Translations under genes and position numbers: made by a program
In this document: in pieces, positions 8,124 through 16,410 of the stretch
Layout of the letters: every line of letters begins with the position of its first letter
Numbering within the stretch: the stretch's first letter is position 1
Assembly: GCF_002899715.1 (NCBI RefSeq)
Contig: NZ_PPEK01000011.1
Span: forward strand, 1 to 64,000
Reading direction: 5' to 3'
Origin: Enteroscipio rubneri
Lineage (GTDB): Bacteria > Actinomycetota > Coriobacteriia > Coriobacteriales > Eggerthellaceae
Length of the DNA stretch: 64,000 nucleotides
The notes under the pieces: generated by a model
Told to the model about the DNA's origin: nothing
What the model saw: the letters and a program-made list of their open reading frames with translations, nothing else
Database searches by the model: none

Positions 8124-9209
8124 TTCCGAGCAGCCCGAAAGGACATCTACGATCCTCCCTGCCGCCCTGCCGTCGCCGAATGGTAGGTAATCGTCATCTA
8201 TCCTCTGCGTCCTGTTCAGTACGCTTTCGATTTTCCCCCTTTCAGGGGGCACAAGAACGCAACGCCCGTCAACCATGATCTCGGGCCATACAAAAATCGT
8301 CATAGGCACCGTGCAAGGCACTTTTGCAAAGAAGGCTTCCCTCTGAACTCCACCTGAGTCGGTGATCACGTGAGCGGCGTGCTTGGTGAGAAAGATGCTT
8401 TCAAGGTAACCGACCGGCTCGGCAAGCACAATCGAATCCAGCTTACAGCAGGAGACGACATCGCGGGCGAGGTCGAGAGCGCGAGGATGCACGGGATAAA
8501 TTACGGGATAGGGAAGAGCCGACGCGGCGAGCAAAATCTCGGACAGTGCGTTCAAGTTCTCCGTGTTCTCGGATCGGTGGCACGTCAGATAGCAGTAATG
8601 AGGCGGGATCTCGATCGGATTTCCGTCAATCGAAACCAATACGGGTTGAAAGGTTTCGGAATCGACGACATCACTGTAATGTAGAAAGGCATCGTACATC
8701 AGGTCGCCCACGAGAAAGGCCCGCTCACCAAGCCCCTCCTCCGCAAGGTTCCGAAGCCCCGATTCCGTCGCAGCAAACAGCACCGAACCGAGATGATCCG
8801 TGCATACGCGGTTCGCCTCTTCTGCATTTTTCAGCGATCGCGAACGAGGGCCTGCCTCGACGTGCGCTATCGGGATCCGCATTTTCACGGCAGTGAGCGC
8901 TGCAGCAAGGGTGGAGTTAGTGTCTCCGAAAAGAAGTACTAAGTCGGGGCTTTCCTCTTGGATAACCGTCTCGAGGCCGAGCATCATCCTGGCAGTCATG
9001 ACCGTATGGCTTCCACCCGAAACGCCCAGGTTGTATCTAGGTCGAGGGATGGTCATCTGCTCGAAAAAAAGCTCTGACATATTGCGATCGAAATGCTGGC
9101 CGGTGTGAACCAGAATCTCTTCTATGTCGTCTCGTTGCTGGAATTCATGGGAAACCATGGCCGCCTTTATAAACTGCGGCCTCGCTCCGACCACGGTAAG
9201 CACCTTCAT
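8112..9209 (-). CDS. Non-hydrolysing UDP-N-acetylglucosamine 2-epimerase (WbpI-like)
   Basis: The 365-aa protein is full length for the WecB/WbpI family. It has MKVLTVVGARPQFIKAA at the N-terminus, VHTGQHFD, FGDTNSTLA, AHVEAG, CHRSENTEN and the late TDSGGVQREAFF loop. The enzyme inverts C2 of a UDP-GlcNAc-type sugar. With the adjacent WbpA/B/D/E-like genes, the probable substrate is UDP-2,3-diacetamido-glucuronic acid, giving the manno isomer as WbpI does. One detail: HVEAGPRS replaces the usual HVEAGLRS. ATG 9209 is chosen for its GAGGTG site and family-standard N-terminus. It is one of two epimerase genes in the operon; the other at 21491 is WecB-like. Confidence 0.9.
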   Translation of the reverse strand: MKVLTVVGARPQFIKAAMVSHEFQQRDDIEEILVHTGQHFDRNMSELFFEQMTIPRPRYNLGVSGGSHTVMTARMMLGLETVIQEESPDLVLLFGDTNSTLAAALTAVKMRIPIAHVEAGPRSRSLKNAEEANRVCTDHLGSVLFAATESGLRNLAEEGLGERAFLVGDLMYDAFLHYSDVVDSETFQPVLVSIDGNPIEIPPHYCYLTCHRSENTENLNALSEILLAASALPYPVIYPVHPRALDLARDVVSCCKLDSIVLAEPVGYLESIFLTKHAAHVITDSGGVQREAFFAKVPCTVPMTIFVWPEIMVDGRCVLVPPERGKIESVLNRTQRIDDDYLPFGDGRAAGRIVDVLSGCSEEVL

Positions 9210-9222
9210 GCTACAGCACCTC
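9204..9222 (-). repeat. 19-bp junction repeat, copy 2 (SD-stop-start)
   Basis: Identical to 8105-8123. It joins the dehydrogenase stop (…VEVL) to the epimerase start. The two upstream proteins share only this C-terminal EVL, so the match is local to the junction. Confidence 0.85.
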
Positions 9223-10527
9223 CACATTCTCGCGATTAGCCACACCTTTCATGGCGTTCTTCGTGTCAAGCACGGCCTTCGCATGCTTCTGCACAAAGGC
9301 GTAGTTGACATTCGTGTGCGCGCAGGCAACCAGAATCAAGTCGGCCGAGGCGATCGCCTCGGCCGACAGTTCCGGGATGGACTCTTTTTCCGTACCTTTG
9401 TACCAGCAGCGCCGCACCCAGGGATCATAATACGATACCTCCGCTCCCCGCTCCTCCAGCCGTTCGATCACGCGCAATGCGGGCGATTCGCGGTAGTCGT
9501 CGATATCTTGCTTGTATGCCACGCCGAGCACAAGCACCTTGGCTCCCATCATCGCTTTACCCGCTCGGTTAAGGATACGCGCAGCGCGCGAGGCCACCCA
9601 TTCCGGCATGCCATCGTTCACGGTCATCGATGCTTCAATCATGGACGTATGAAAGCCGTACTCACGCGCCTTCCACGATAAGTAGTAGGGGTCGAGCGGA
9701 ATGCAGTGACCGCCGAGGCCAGGACCGGGGTAGAAGGGCGTAAAGCCATAAGGCTTGGTTTTCGCGGCGTCAATGACCTCCCATACGTCGATGCCCATGC
9801 GGTCGCATAGCATCGCCAACTCGTTGACAAGGCCAATGTTGACGTTGCGATAGGTGTTCTCGAGTATCTTCTCCATCTCGGCGACAGCCGGACTCGACAC
9901 CCGCGTGACACCGCCCTCTAGCACGGCCTCGTAGAGTGCTGAGATACACTCGAGCGCATCGGCTCCGACAGCGCCGACAACCTTCGGGGTATTTTTTGTC
10001 TTGTAAATGAGATTGCCCGGGTCGACCCGCTCAGGCGAGAACCCGAGATAGAAACCTTCACCGCACTTCAAGCCCGAGCCTTCCTCCAGGATAGGCAGGA
10101 TGAGCTCCTCAGTGGTGCCGGGGTAAGTGGTGGACTCGAGCACCACCATGACGCCAGTCTTGAGATGCGGAGCTATTTCGCGCGTGGAAGCCTCCATGTA
10201 AGAGGTGTCGGGCATCTGATGAACATCGAGCGGTGTCGGCACACAAATGGCAACAAAGTCGCACTCGGACACACGAGAAAAGTCGGTCGTCGCTTCGAGC
10301 ATGCCGGCTTCCACAAGCGCGGCGAGATCCTCCTGGACCACATCGCCAATGTAGTTCTCACCACGGTTGACCATGTCCGCCCTTTCCACTTGCACGTCGA
10401 AGCCGACAGTCTTGAAGCCCGCCTTTGCCTTCTCAACTGCAAGCGGCAACCCCACGTACCCAAGACCAACCGTGCCACAGACAAGGTTGTGATCAGCAAT
10501 TCGTTCTTTGAGCCTATTGCTATTCAT
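9211..10527 (-). CDS. UDP-N-acetyl-hexosamine 6-dehydrogenase (WbpA/WecC family)
   Basis: The 438-aa NAD-dependent dehydrogenase has the N-terminal GTVGLGYVGLPLAVEKAK Rossmann motif, VPTPLD, ESTTYPGTTEE, FSPERVDPGN and the catalytic-cysteine loop in PGPGLGGHCIPLDPYYLSW. It oxidises C6 of a UDP-amino sugar twice to a uronate. The sequence style (VPTPLDVHQMPDTSY, YKTKNTPKVVG) is that of WbpA-type UDP-GlcNAc dehydrogenases rather than the WecC-like copy at 22629. It would provide the first step toward a di-N-acetyl-uronic acid. The next gene, an epimerase, begins one base after its stop through the repeated junction. Confidence 0.92.
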   Translation of the reverse strand: MNSNRLKERIADHNLVCGTVGLGYVGLPLAVEKAKAGFKTVGFDVQVERADMVNRGENYIGDVVQEDLAALVEAGMLEATTDFSRVSECDFVAICVPTPLDVHQMPDTSYMEASTREIAPHLKTGVMVVLESTTYPGTTEELILPILEEGSGLKCGEGFYLGFSPERVDPGNLIYKTKNTPKVVGAVGADALECISALYEAVLEGGVTRVSSPAVAEMEKILENTYRNVNIGLVNELAMLCDRMGIDVWEVIDAAKTKPYGFTPFYPGPGLGGHCIPLDPYYLSWKAREYGFHTSMIEASMTVNDGMPEWVASRAARILNRAGKAMMGAKVLVLGVAYKQDIDDYRESPALRVIERLEERGAEVSYYDPWVRRCWYKGTEKESIPELSAEAIASADLILVACAHTNVNYAFVQKHAKAVLDTKNAMKGVANRENVEVL

Positions 10528-10582
10528 ACGTTAGAGATCCTTCCCGCCATTACTGGATGCAAGATACGTTTGAGAGCGTCCA

Positions 10583-11830
10583 TCAGCTACCGTCAGAGCG
10601 CCTTAGTATTGGAAGAGAAGAGCGCAACGACTCCATATCGGGGTAGACATACGAATCAATAAGATCGAGTTCCATTTGGACCCGCTCCTCCCACGTTCGA
10701 ACGACATTTCTGGTATTTTTTCGAGCGTTTTCTCGGATCGTGTCCGAATGAGCTTCGTCAGCCAACAGCCACTCGATCCTGTCAGCCGCCTCGAAAACCC
10801 CTTCAACACGAAAACCTGTTATTTCATCAATGATCAAATCGTCTATCCACTTATCCGCCCGGGGCGCAATCATGACCGCACCAGACGCGAGAGCTTCGAT
10901 GGTTGCATTACCGCGGTTTGAATAGGGATTGAAAGTCAACGAAGCTAAGGAATTGACAGCCCAACGCCCGACTAGTTCTTGTGGCACGGAACCAAGAAAA
11001 TGAACTCTTTCATCCAAACTGTAATTGATTGCGTCTTTCCGAAGTTCATCGTCGAAACCCGGTTCGCTAACTCGCCCCGCAAAAACAAGATGAATATCTC
11101 GATACCCACGCAAGTCCAATTCGTGCAGCACTTCGATGCAGGTTTTCTGCCCCTTCATCCGTTCCAGGCGCGAACCGCAAAACAAATAGGTATCAGGAGC
11201 GCCAAGAATCGGCTCCGCGGACGCTTCTGACGGAAAGTCAACTCCATTTGTCCATTGGTAAGCATCAAAATGTGTCCTTTTTATATCGAGCAGAGCGAGT
11301 GTCTTCTCCATATCCGAACCGTCTTCGGTCATAAGAAGAAACTTTTTTGGCGCATAGAAAGGGATCATTCGTGGGTAGTGTCGAATAAAACACCATGATT
11401 TGCTATGACGCTCGAGCATCCACGTTGCATAGCTGCCAAATAACCGTTGGCCACATGGAACCCCTTCAAGTCGTGCATATCGCGCGCCCAGAGCACAGGC
11501 ATCTCCCACTAGATACACAAAATCATAGTTTCCTTCTGAAAGATACCGTTTGACAATTGCGTTCATTCTATTAATAAATGAAAGCTTTCCCATCAACCCT
11601 TGCTTCCGAAATACCGTTTTGATGGTTTTGATTCCTTTGAGCCAATCGCATACAATGTTTAGTTGTCGAACTTCCCCATCGCTATGGATAATCATGTCGA
11701 TCTCGTCTCCACGTTCGACGAGAGCCTTTAATACTTTTGTTTGCGGAGGCAATCCGTCAATTTTGGTAGCACTGTTGAACAGCAATGAATCCAGTCCTGC
11801 ATATGCCGTTGCCACGTAAAGAATCTTCAC
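10583..11830 (-). CDS. Glycosyltransferase family 4-like
   Basis: The 415-aa protein has the GT-B two-Rossmann layout. The C-terminal half contains YLFCGSRLERMKGQKTCIEVL, VHFLGSVPQELVGRWAV and a donor-binding block ending NATIEALASGAVMIAP. It should add one sugar to the lipid-linked repeat unit on the cytosolic face. The start is GTG 11830 with AGGAG seven bases upstream. Base composition is clearly more AT-rich than the nucleotide-sugar genes that follow, as for the other genes between 10.6 and 16 kb. Donor and acceptor cannot be read from sequence. Confidence 0.85.
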   Translation of the reverse strand: MKILYVATAYAGLDSLLFNSATKIDGLPPQTKVLKALVERGDEIDMIIHSDGEVRQLNIVCDWLKGIKTIKTVFRKQGLMGKLSFINRMNAIVKRYLSEGNYDFVYLVGDACALGARYARLEGVPCGQRLFGSYATWMLERHSKSWCFIRHYPRMIPFYAPKKFLLMTEDGSDMEKTLALLDIKRTHFDAYQWTNGVDFPSEASAEPILGAPDTYLFCGSRLERMKGQKTCIEVLHELDLRGYRDIHLVFAGRVSEPGFDDELRKDAINYSLDERVHFLGSVPQELVGRWAVNSLASLTFNPYSNRGNATIEALASGAVMIAPRADKWIDDLIIDEITGFRVEGVFEAADRIEWLLADEAHSDTIRENARKNTRNVVRTWEERVQMELDLIDSYVYPDMESLRSSLPILRRSDGS

Positions 11831-11839
11831 AGAGTACTC

Positions 11840-12379
11840 CTATTTCGCATTGAAGCCATGCGCTTGCCCTTCAAGCAGTTCTTTGTTGCTGTGATTAACG
11901 ACAATACGATTTGCACCGACAACCGTAACATCTGAAGCGATGTTCTTTGTAACCACTGCGTTGGCACCGATAACCACATTATTTCCTACAGAAATGGGTC
12001 CTATGACCTTCGCTCCTGCGTAAACCACCACGTTGTCACCCAAGCATGGCGCTCCGAACGTCTCGTCCTTTTCGCCTGCACCAATTGTTACCTGATGATA
12101 GATAGCGCATCCGGATCCTAACCTTGCACTTGGATTGATGAATATTCCATTCAGATGGGGTATGAGCACTCCTCCCCCACAAAACGCGGACGCAGGCAGT
12201 TCGCAACCACTACCGAAGAGCAATATTTTCTTGCATGCAGCGAACAGGCGGCGGGGTATTACGTGCACACAACTCTGTTCGCTGCGCAAGCAGAATAGGA
12301 TCCACCACTTTTTCTTCAAGGGAGAACACTTGTTACGTTTTATGTCGTACTTAAATTTCTTGCGTTCAACTGCGCGCAT
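11840..12379 (-). CDS. Serine-O-acetyltransferase-like hexapeptide acetyltransferase
   Basis: The 179-aa protein has left-handed beta-helix repeats over residues ~70-160 (GVLIPHLNGIFINPSARLGSGCAIYHQVTIGAG, then CLGDNVVVYAGAKVIGPISVG). The basic N-terminus resembles short CysE-like enzymes found in capsule clusters, which O-acetylate sugars rather than serine. The active-site His is expected in AIYHQVTIG. It lies between the polymerase and a glycosyltransferase, so acetylation of a repeat-unit sugar is the best guess. The fold is certain and the substrate unknown. Confidence 0.82.
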   Translation of the reverse strand: MRAVERKKFKYDIKRNKCSPLKKKWWILFCLRSEQSCVHVIPRRLFAACKKILLFGSGCELPASAFCGGGVLIPHLNGIFINPSARLGSGCAIYHQVTIGAGEKDETFGAPCLGDNVVVYAGAKVIGPISVGNNVVIGANAVVTKNIASDVTVVGANRIVVNHSNKELLEGQAHGFNAK

Positions 12380-12401
12380 AGAGTCTGTCCTTCATCTATC
12401 C

Positions 12402-13910
12402 TTATCGCCGCGGTGCAGCGGATGCCGTATGCACCAACTCGACATCGAAGCTGCATTTTTCTCTTTTCGGGCTTTTCGGTCGAAGTCGCTTTGATGTGCC
12501 TCGTTTTTCGAGTTCGTTACGATTGATGCAAGCCGACCGTAAGCAATAAGAACTCAAGGGCGCAATTAGCAACAGCGCGAAAGAATACATCGATCCCTCT
12601 TGTCCCAAAAAAAGCATCGTACCTGCCACAACAAACACAAGCATCAAATAGGAGAAACGAGCTGGCGCACGGCCTTGCAACGAGCGTAGATATACCAACC
12701 ATGCAGCAAATCCAACTATCCCGGTATTTGCAAGTTGTGCGAACACGCCGCTAAATGGGTTGATAGAGCCTACGCCTATACCGAGTAGAGGCGCTCCAGC
12801 CCAAGTACGAATGGATTCGACCACGCTGATTAGACGAGGAGAACCCATAGTTGCGCGCAAAGCGAAATAATCACCACGAAAAGCGCTCTCGATAGAAACG
12901 AAAACACCATGGGCTTTCTCAAAATATGGTAGAGATTGACCGAGCTCTGTACCAGCGAAAACATACACGCCTGCTGCAAGCACAACAAGAACGATGCAGA
13001 TAGGCAGCCAACGAACGAAACCTCTACGTTTTATCTGGAACAAGGCAAGAGCAAAAAGAGCAAGTATAGGCAATAACACGACTGTCGAAGATGCAGCGGA
13101 AACGCACATGAGCCCAACTGCAAGTGCCGGCCAAACCATCTTCTCGCTTGGTGCTCGACCAGAAACTTTAAGAAGCAGAAACACGATGACGAAGAAACCA
13201 AGCGCCAAAACAAAATGAGAAGGCTCGCGCGTGAGACCCCAGAGTGCGACCAAAGAGTCTCTCATAATGTAAGTAGTATATACATGGCTATCAGCAAAAA
13301 GAAGCGAAGTTAACTGCGAGGCGATGTTCGAACCGAAGAAGGCCTTAGTGAAAAGTTCGAACAGCGCATAGCAAATGTGCAGCTTGCCTACCGTAACCGC
13401 CCATCGACCAACCCTTATAAAATCATCCCCCTTAAACAGGGAGACTGCAAGAACTCCAGAAAAAGCAAACAGTGTGTAGCGAGCAAGCACCAGTAGGTTG
13501 CGCTCGCCAATAACCTGTGCAGATTGTGTAGCCCATCCAAGCACGAACATGTCCCACGAGGTTCCGGAGGCGATGATGGCTTTACCGTAGGGGAAGAAGA
13601 AATTGAATAACAACGAACCTATAAACACGATTACTAAAACGAGGGCCGTTAAGAGGGCCAGCTTATTGAGCGCAACTCGATCCCTTGCGGCTGCACTGAG
13701 CGCAAACAGCACGAAAAGTACAAGGACGATGTCAGAACAAGATATTTCCTGACCGCTTATGGTAACTAGCGGCGCAGAAATCATATTCATATCCATGATG
13801 CACACGATGGCAAACAGAGCAAGCGCGAAATCTGTATGCTTACGGGAACGCGCAAAAATCAGCGCGAGAATCACTAAGAATACGATAGCGAACGGAGATA
13901 CGAAATCCAT
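12402..13910 (-). CDS. O-antigen/capsule polymerase-like membrane protein (Wzy-like)
   Basis: The ~502-aa protein is strongly hydrophobic, with roughly 11-12 predicted membrane segments. A large extracytoplasmic loop lies around residues 330-390, followed by GAPLLGIGVGSINPFSG, a motif common in O-antigen ligase/polymerase proteins. A basic tail follows. It probably polymerises repeat units outside the membrane after flipping. ATG 13910 overlaps the preceding stop as ATGA. An ATG nine codons upstream also lacks a clear ribosome binding site. Wzy proteins are poorly conserved, so the call rests on topology, the Wzy-type motif and being the only such protein in the locus. The gene is AT-rich relative to its flanks. 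Confidence 0.8.
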   Translation of the reverse strand: MDFVSPFAIVFLVILALIFARSRKHTDFALALFAIVCIMDMNMISAPLVTISGQEISCSDIVLVLFVLFALSAAARDRVALNKLALLTALVLVIVFIGSLLFNFFFPYGKAIIASGTSWDMFVLGWATQSAQVIGERNLLVLARYTLFAFSGVLAVSLFKGDDFIRVGRWAVTVGKLHICYALFELFTKAFFGSNIASQLTSLLFADSHVYTTYIMRDSLVALWGLTREPSHFVLALGFFVIVFLLLKVSGRAPSEKMVWPALAVGLMCVSAASSTVVLLPILALFALALFQIKRRGFVRWLPICIVLVVLAAGVYVFAGTELGQSLPYFEKAHGVFVSIESAFRGDYFALRATMGSPRLISVVESIRTWAGAPLLGIGVGSINPFSGVFAQLANTGIVGFAAWLVYLRSLQGRAPARFSYLMLVFVVAGTMLFLGQEGSMYSFALLLIAPLSSYCLRSACINRNELEKRGTSKRLRPKSPKREKCSFDVELVHTASAAPRR

Positions 13911-15046
13911 CACGATGATTTGCCACCGTTCATGCAACGGTCTGTCAAATACGATGCGACAAGCTCTGCGTCTGCCGGTAAAGCAATGCCAGTTTCGGCG
14001 CTAATGATTTCCTCTCCAGGTGTTCGCGTGCATACAATGGCGAACGCTCCACACGAAATGGCCTCCAATGTGGTCATTCCGAAAGTCTCCTCAATACTGG
14101 CATTCCAAAAAAAATCTGCAGCCGTGTAAATCTTCGCTAGTTTAATACCGTCGGCAATAACCGGCAGGGGGATGAGGGTTGCATCTGTAACGGCCATCTT
14201 CTTAATTGCCGCTCGTTGCTTGCCATCCAGGCCAACCAACACCAAAGCAAATCTATCATCCAGCAGTTGAGCGAGATTCAAAAAAAGGCTGAGTCCTTTT
14301 TGTTCGTTCCATGGGGAGGCAACACCCAGCACCATAATCTTGTCCTCGATACCATGATTCTTTTTAAAATTATTGCACGTCGGCTTGAACACATTCTCGT
14401 CCACTTTATTGGGAACAACGGAGATCGGATATTTTGCCAGATAAGATTGGCTCACCAAATCGGCAAGCCACTGGGAAGGAACGATGAGATTCACATCCTG
14501 CAACGAAGAGAAAAGCTGCTTCTTATCGGCAAAGTTTCGCTCACTTGAATCGAATAGCGACCAGGGAACAACCTTTTGCATAGGGCAGCGCATGGAACGT
14601 CCGCAATGCTTCTTCCACTGCGAACAGCCTACTGCAGTAAAATGCCCGCAATGACCTGTAAATGACCAGCAATCATGCAAGGTCCATTCTATCCGCGCAG
14701 AAGTCTCTTCAAGATAGCCAAATAAAGTTGGCAGGTGAAACGAGTATCCATGCAAATTGTGCAAATGAATGGAGTCGGGTTCAATGTGCCGTAGCTGCTG
14801 TACCATTTTCTCAGTTGCGCGTTTCGAACCGCAAAATCCAACTCGCCCTGTAACATGCGCGCACGCTGCATGAACGTATACATCAAATATCGTTCCGACT
14901 CTAATTGCATTTGCATAGTGCGGTTCATCGCCTCGAGCCCAAAACACATACGAATCATCGCCACGAGACAGCGCATCCATATGCTCTTTTTGCATCAATT
15001 TTCCTGTTGACCCAGCCGAGTAAGCGTTGATCTGGGCTAACTTCAT
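13910..15046 (-). CDS. Glycosyltransferase family 4 (capsule/colanic-acid type)
   Basis: The 378-aa GT-B enzyme begins MKLAQINAYSAGSTGKLM. It contains the WTLHDCWSFTGHCGHF region with a nearby Cys cluster (CSQWKKHCGRSMRCP) typical of a GT4 subgroup in capsule loci. The C-terminal half has MVLGVASPWNEQKGLSLF, and FWNASIEETFGMTTLEAISCGA carries the E-x7-E donor motif. It transfers a sugar to the lipid-linked intermediate. It overlaps the DUF362 gene by four bases (ATGA) and the polymerase by three. An A8 run at ~14107-14114 lies within the coding region. AT-rich codon use marks it as recently acquired. Confidence 0.88.
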   Translation of the reverse strand: MKLAQINAYSAGSTGKLMQKEHMDALSRGDDSYVFWARGDEPHYANAIRVGTIFDVYVHAACAHVTGRVGFCGSKRATEKMVQQLRHIEPDSIHLHNLHGYSFHLPTLFGYLEETSARIEWTLHDCWSFTGHCGHFTAVGCSQWKKHCGRSMRCPMQKVVPWSLFDSSERNFADKKQLFSSLQDVNLIVPSQWLADLVSQSYLAKYPISVVPNKVDENVFKPTCNNFKKNHGIEDKIMVLGVASPWNEQKGLSLFLNLAQLLDDRFALVLVGLDGKQRAAIKKMAVTDATLIPLPVIADGIKLAKIYTAADFFWNASIEETFGMTTLEAISCGAFAIVCTRTPGEEIISAETGIALPADAELVASYLTDRCMNGGKSS

Positions 15047-16410
15047 TCCCGATTCTCCATTTCGATGTGGCCCAGCCAGCCAAAATGCGGTTTAAACGAT
15101 AAAGTACTATCGAGTGCAATGTTGCCAAGAGCTCCATTCCAGTTCGCTTTATTGCTTTTGATCCTTATGTCATCTGGAGTATCTCGAGTCAAAGGCCAGC
15201 GCATCATGGCAAAGCTTTGAATTACTGTGGGAATTTTGCGGTAATCAAAACCTATGAGCGTCGAGGCCACTGCATCAATGGCGACGGGATCGCTCCCCGC
15301 AATGAGAATGCCAGCTTCTTTTGCATCGACGTCCATCGGACCGTCTCCTTCACCGGCAACCACACCATCTACTATCGCATAGTACTTTCGCTGAGGTGTA
15401 TTTTTCATAGTCCCTTGTTTGTCTGCGTAAAATAGGATTCTATTTAGATCAAGTATCGTTCGCCAGATAGTGTCGTTGCCATACCATGATCCATTTCGAA
15501 CTGTCGCTGATGTCTGTTCACCAAGTATGTTTCCCGTAGCTTTTTTCGCCAATCCTATTGGATAGCTAATAAGAGGATTCTTGTATTTAAGTAAACTTGC
15601 GGCTATCTTCTTCAAGGTACCCTCAGCCTGAGTTCTTCCAGACATGAGAGGAAATTGATCCCCGAATGCTTCGGGCGAACCTGTCGTATGATGCGGAAGT
15701 GAGTTTTTAACAACGCACGTTCCGACAATGTTCTTTAAACAACAGGTAATCCCTCCAAGTTTATGGGGTTTGAGCTTGGGAAGATTGATAAAAGTGTCGC
15801 AAGACAGAACGGTGTTAGACATAACATAAATGTTATCCGCGTCATTATGATATCGAGACGTCTCTTTCTGATCGTAATCAGCACCGTAGTAATGCTTATT
15901 CTTTTTTGAGGCGAAAACGCTTTCCGTCCCAAGGTTCACTTCTCTGTACCCCAATGGGTCACCTCTAAGCTTTTTTTTGCCGACGGTAACCCCTTCTCGC
16001 GTTATCCATTGCTCCTCCCGCAAGTCGTAGTGCTCGATTTCAACCGTGGTACCACGCGAACATCTTTCAACGATTCCGTCAAGATCAATACGTTTGGCAA
16101 TTTTTTCGTAATCAGAATCTGTTTGAGGCGCATCGACGATGAGCACCTTACCCTTGCCCTGTAATCCGAGAACGGCCTCCTGAACCGCGCGTTCGATAAT
16201 CGCCCCATTCGTAATTACTTGCACCCATTCGTCAGAAGAGCCTATGCGCGAGTCGGCAACAAGATTCGGTTTTATCACTACTGTTTCACCTGGTTTGACT
16301 AAATGCCGAATGGGAGAAAAAACATCGGCTAGACCCACAGCTATCTCTTGCGAAGGACGGAGGATGCAACCATACTGCGCGATGCCGTTGAGTGCGGTCA
16401 CTTCAGTCAT
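15043..16410 (-). CDS. DUF362 domain protein
   Basis: The ~455-aa protein carries a DUF362 region: an early KPGETVVIKPNLVADSR block, IVDAPQTDSDY, and a long middle section. VMSNTVLSCDTFINLPKLKPHKLGGITCCLKN follows and ends in the GSDPVAIDAVASTLIGFDYR-type closing motif. I see no tandem 4Fe-4S ferredoxin cluster such as some DUF362 proteins carry. The function is not established, and capsule-locus members recur beside CapK-like proteins as here. I set the start at ATG 16410, preceded by GGAGGGG and overlapping the CapK stop as TAATG. An upstream in-frame start would add 33 atypical residues. Confidence 0.8.
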   Translation of the reverse strand: MTEVTALNGIAQYGCILRPSQEIAVGLADVFSPIRHLVKPGETVVIKPNLVADSRIGSSDEWVQVITNGAIIERAVQEAVLGLQGKGKVLIVDAPQTDSDYEKIAKRIDLDGIVERCSRGTTVEIEHYDLREEQWITREGVTVGKKKLRGDPLGYREVNLGTESVFASKKNKHYYGADYDQKETSRYHNDADNIYVMSNTVLSCDTFINLPKLKPHKLGGITCCLKNIVGTCVVKNSLPHHTTGSPEAFGDQFPLMSGRTQAEGTLKKIAASLLKYKNPLISYPIGLAKKATGNILGEQTSATVRNGSWYGNDTIWRTILDLNRILFYADKQGTMKNTPQRKYYAIVDGVVAGEGDGPMDVDAKEAGILIAGSDPVAIDAVASTLIGFDYRKIPTVIQSFAMMRWPLTRDTPDDIRIKSNKANWNGALGNIALDSTLSFKPHFGWLGHIEMENRE

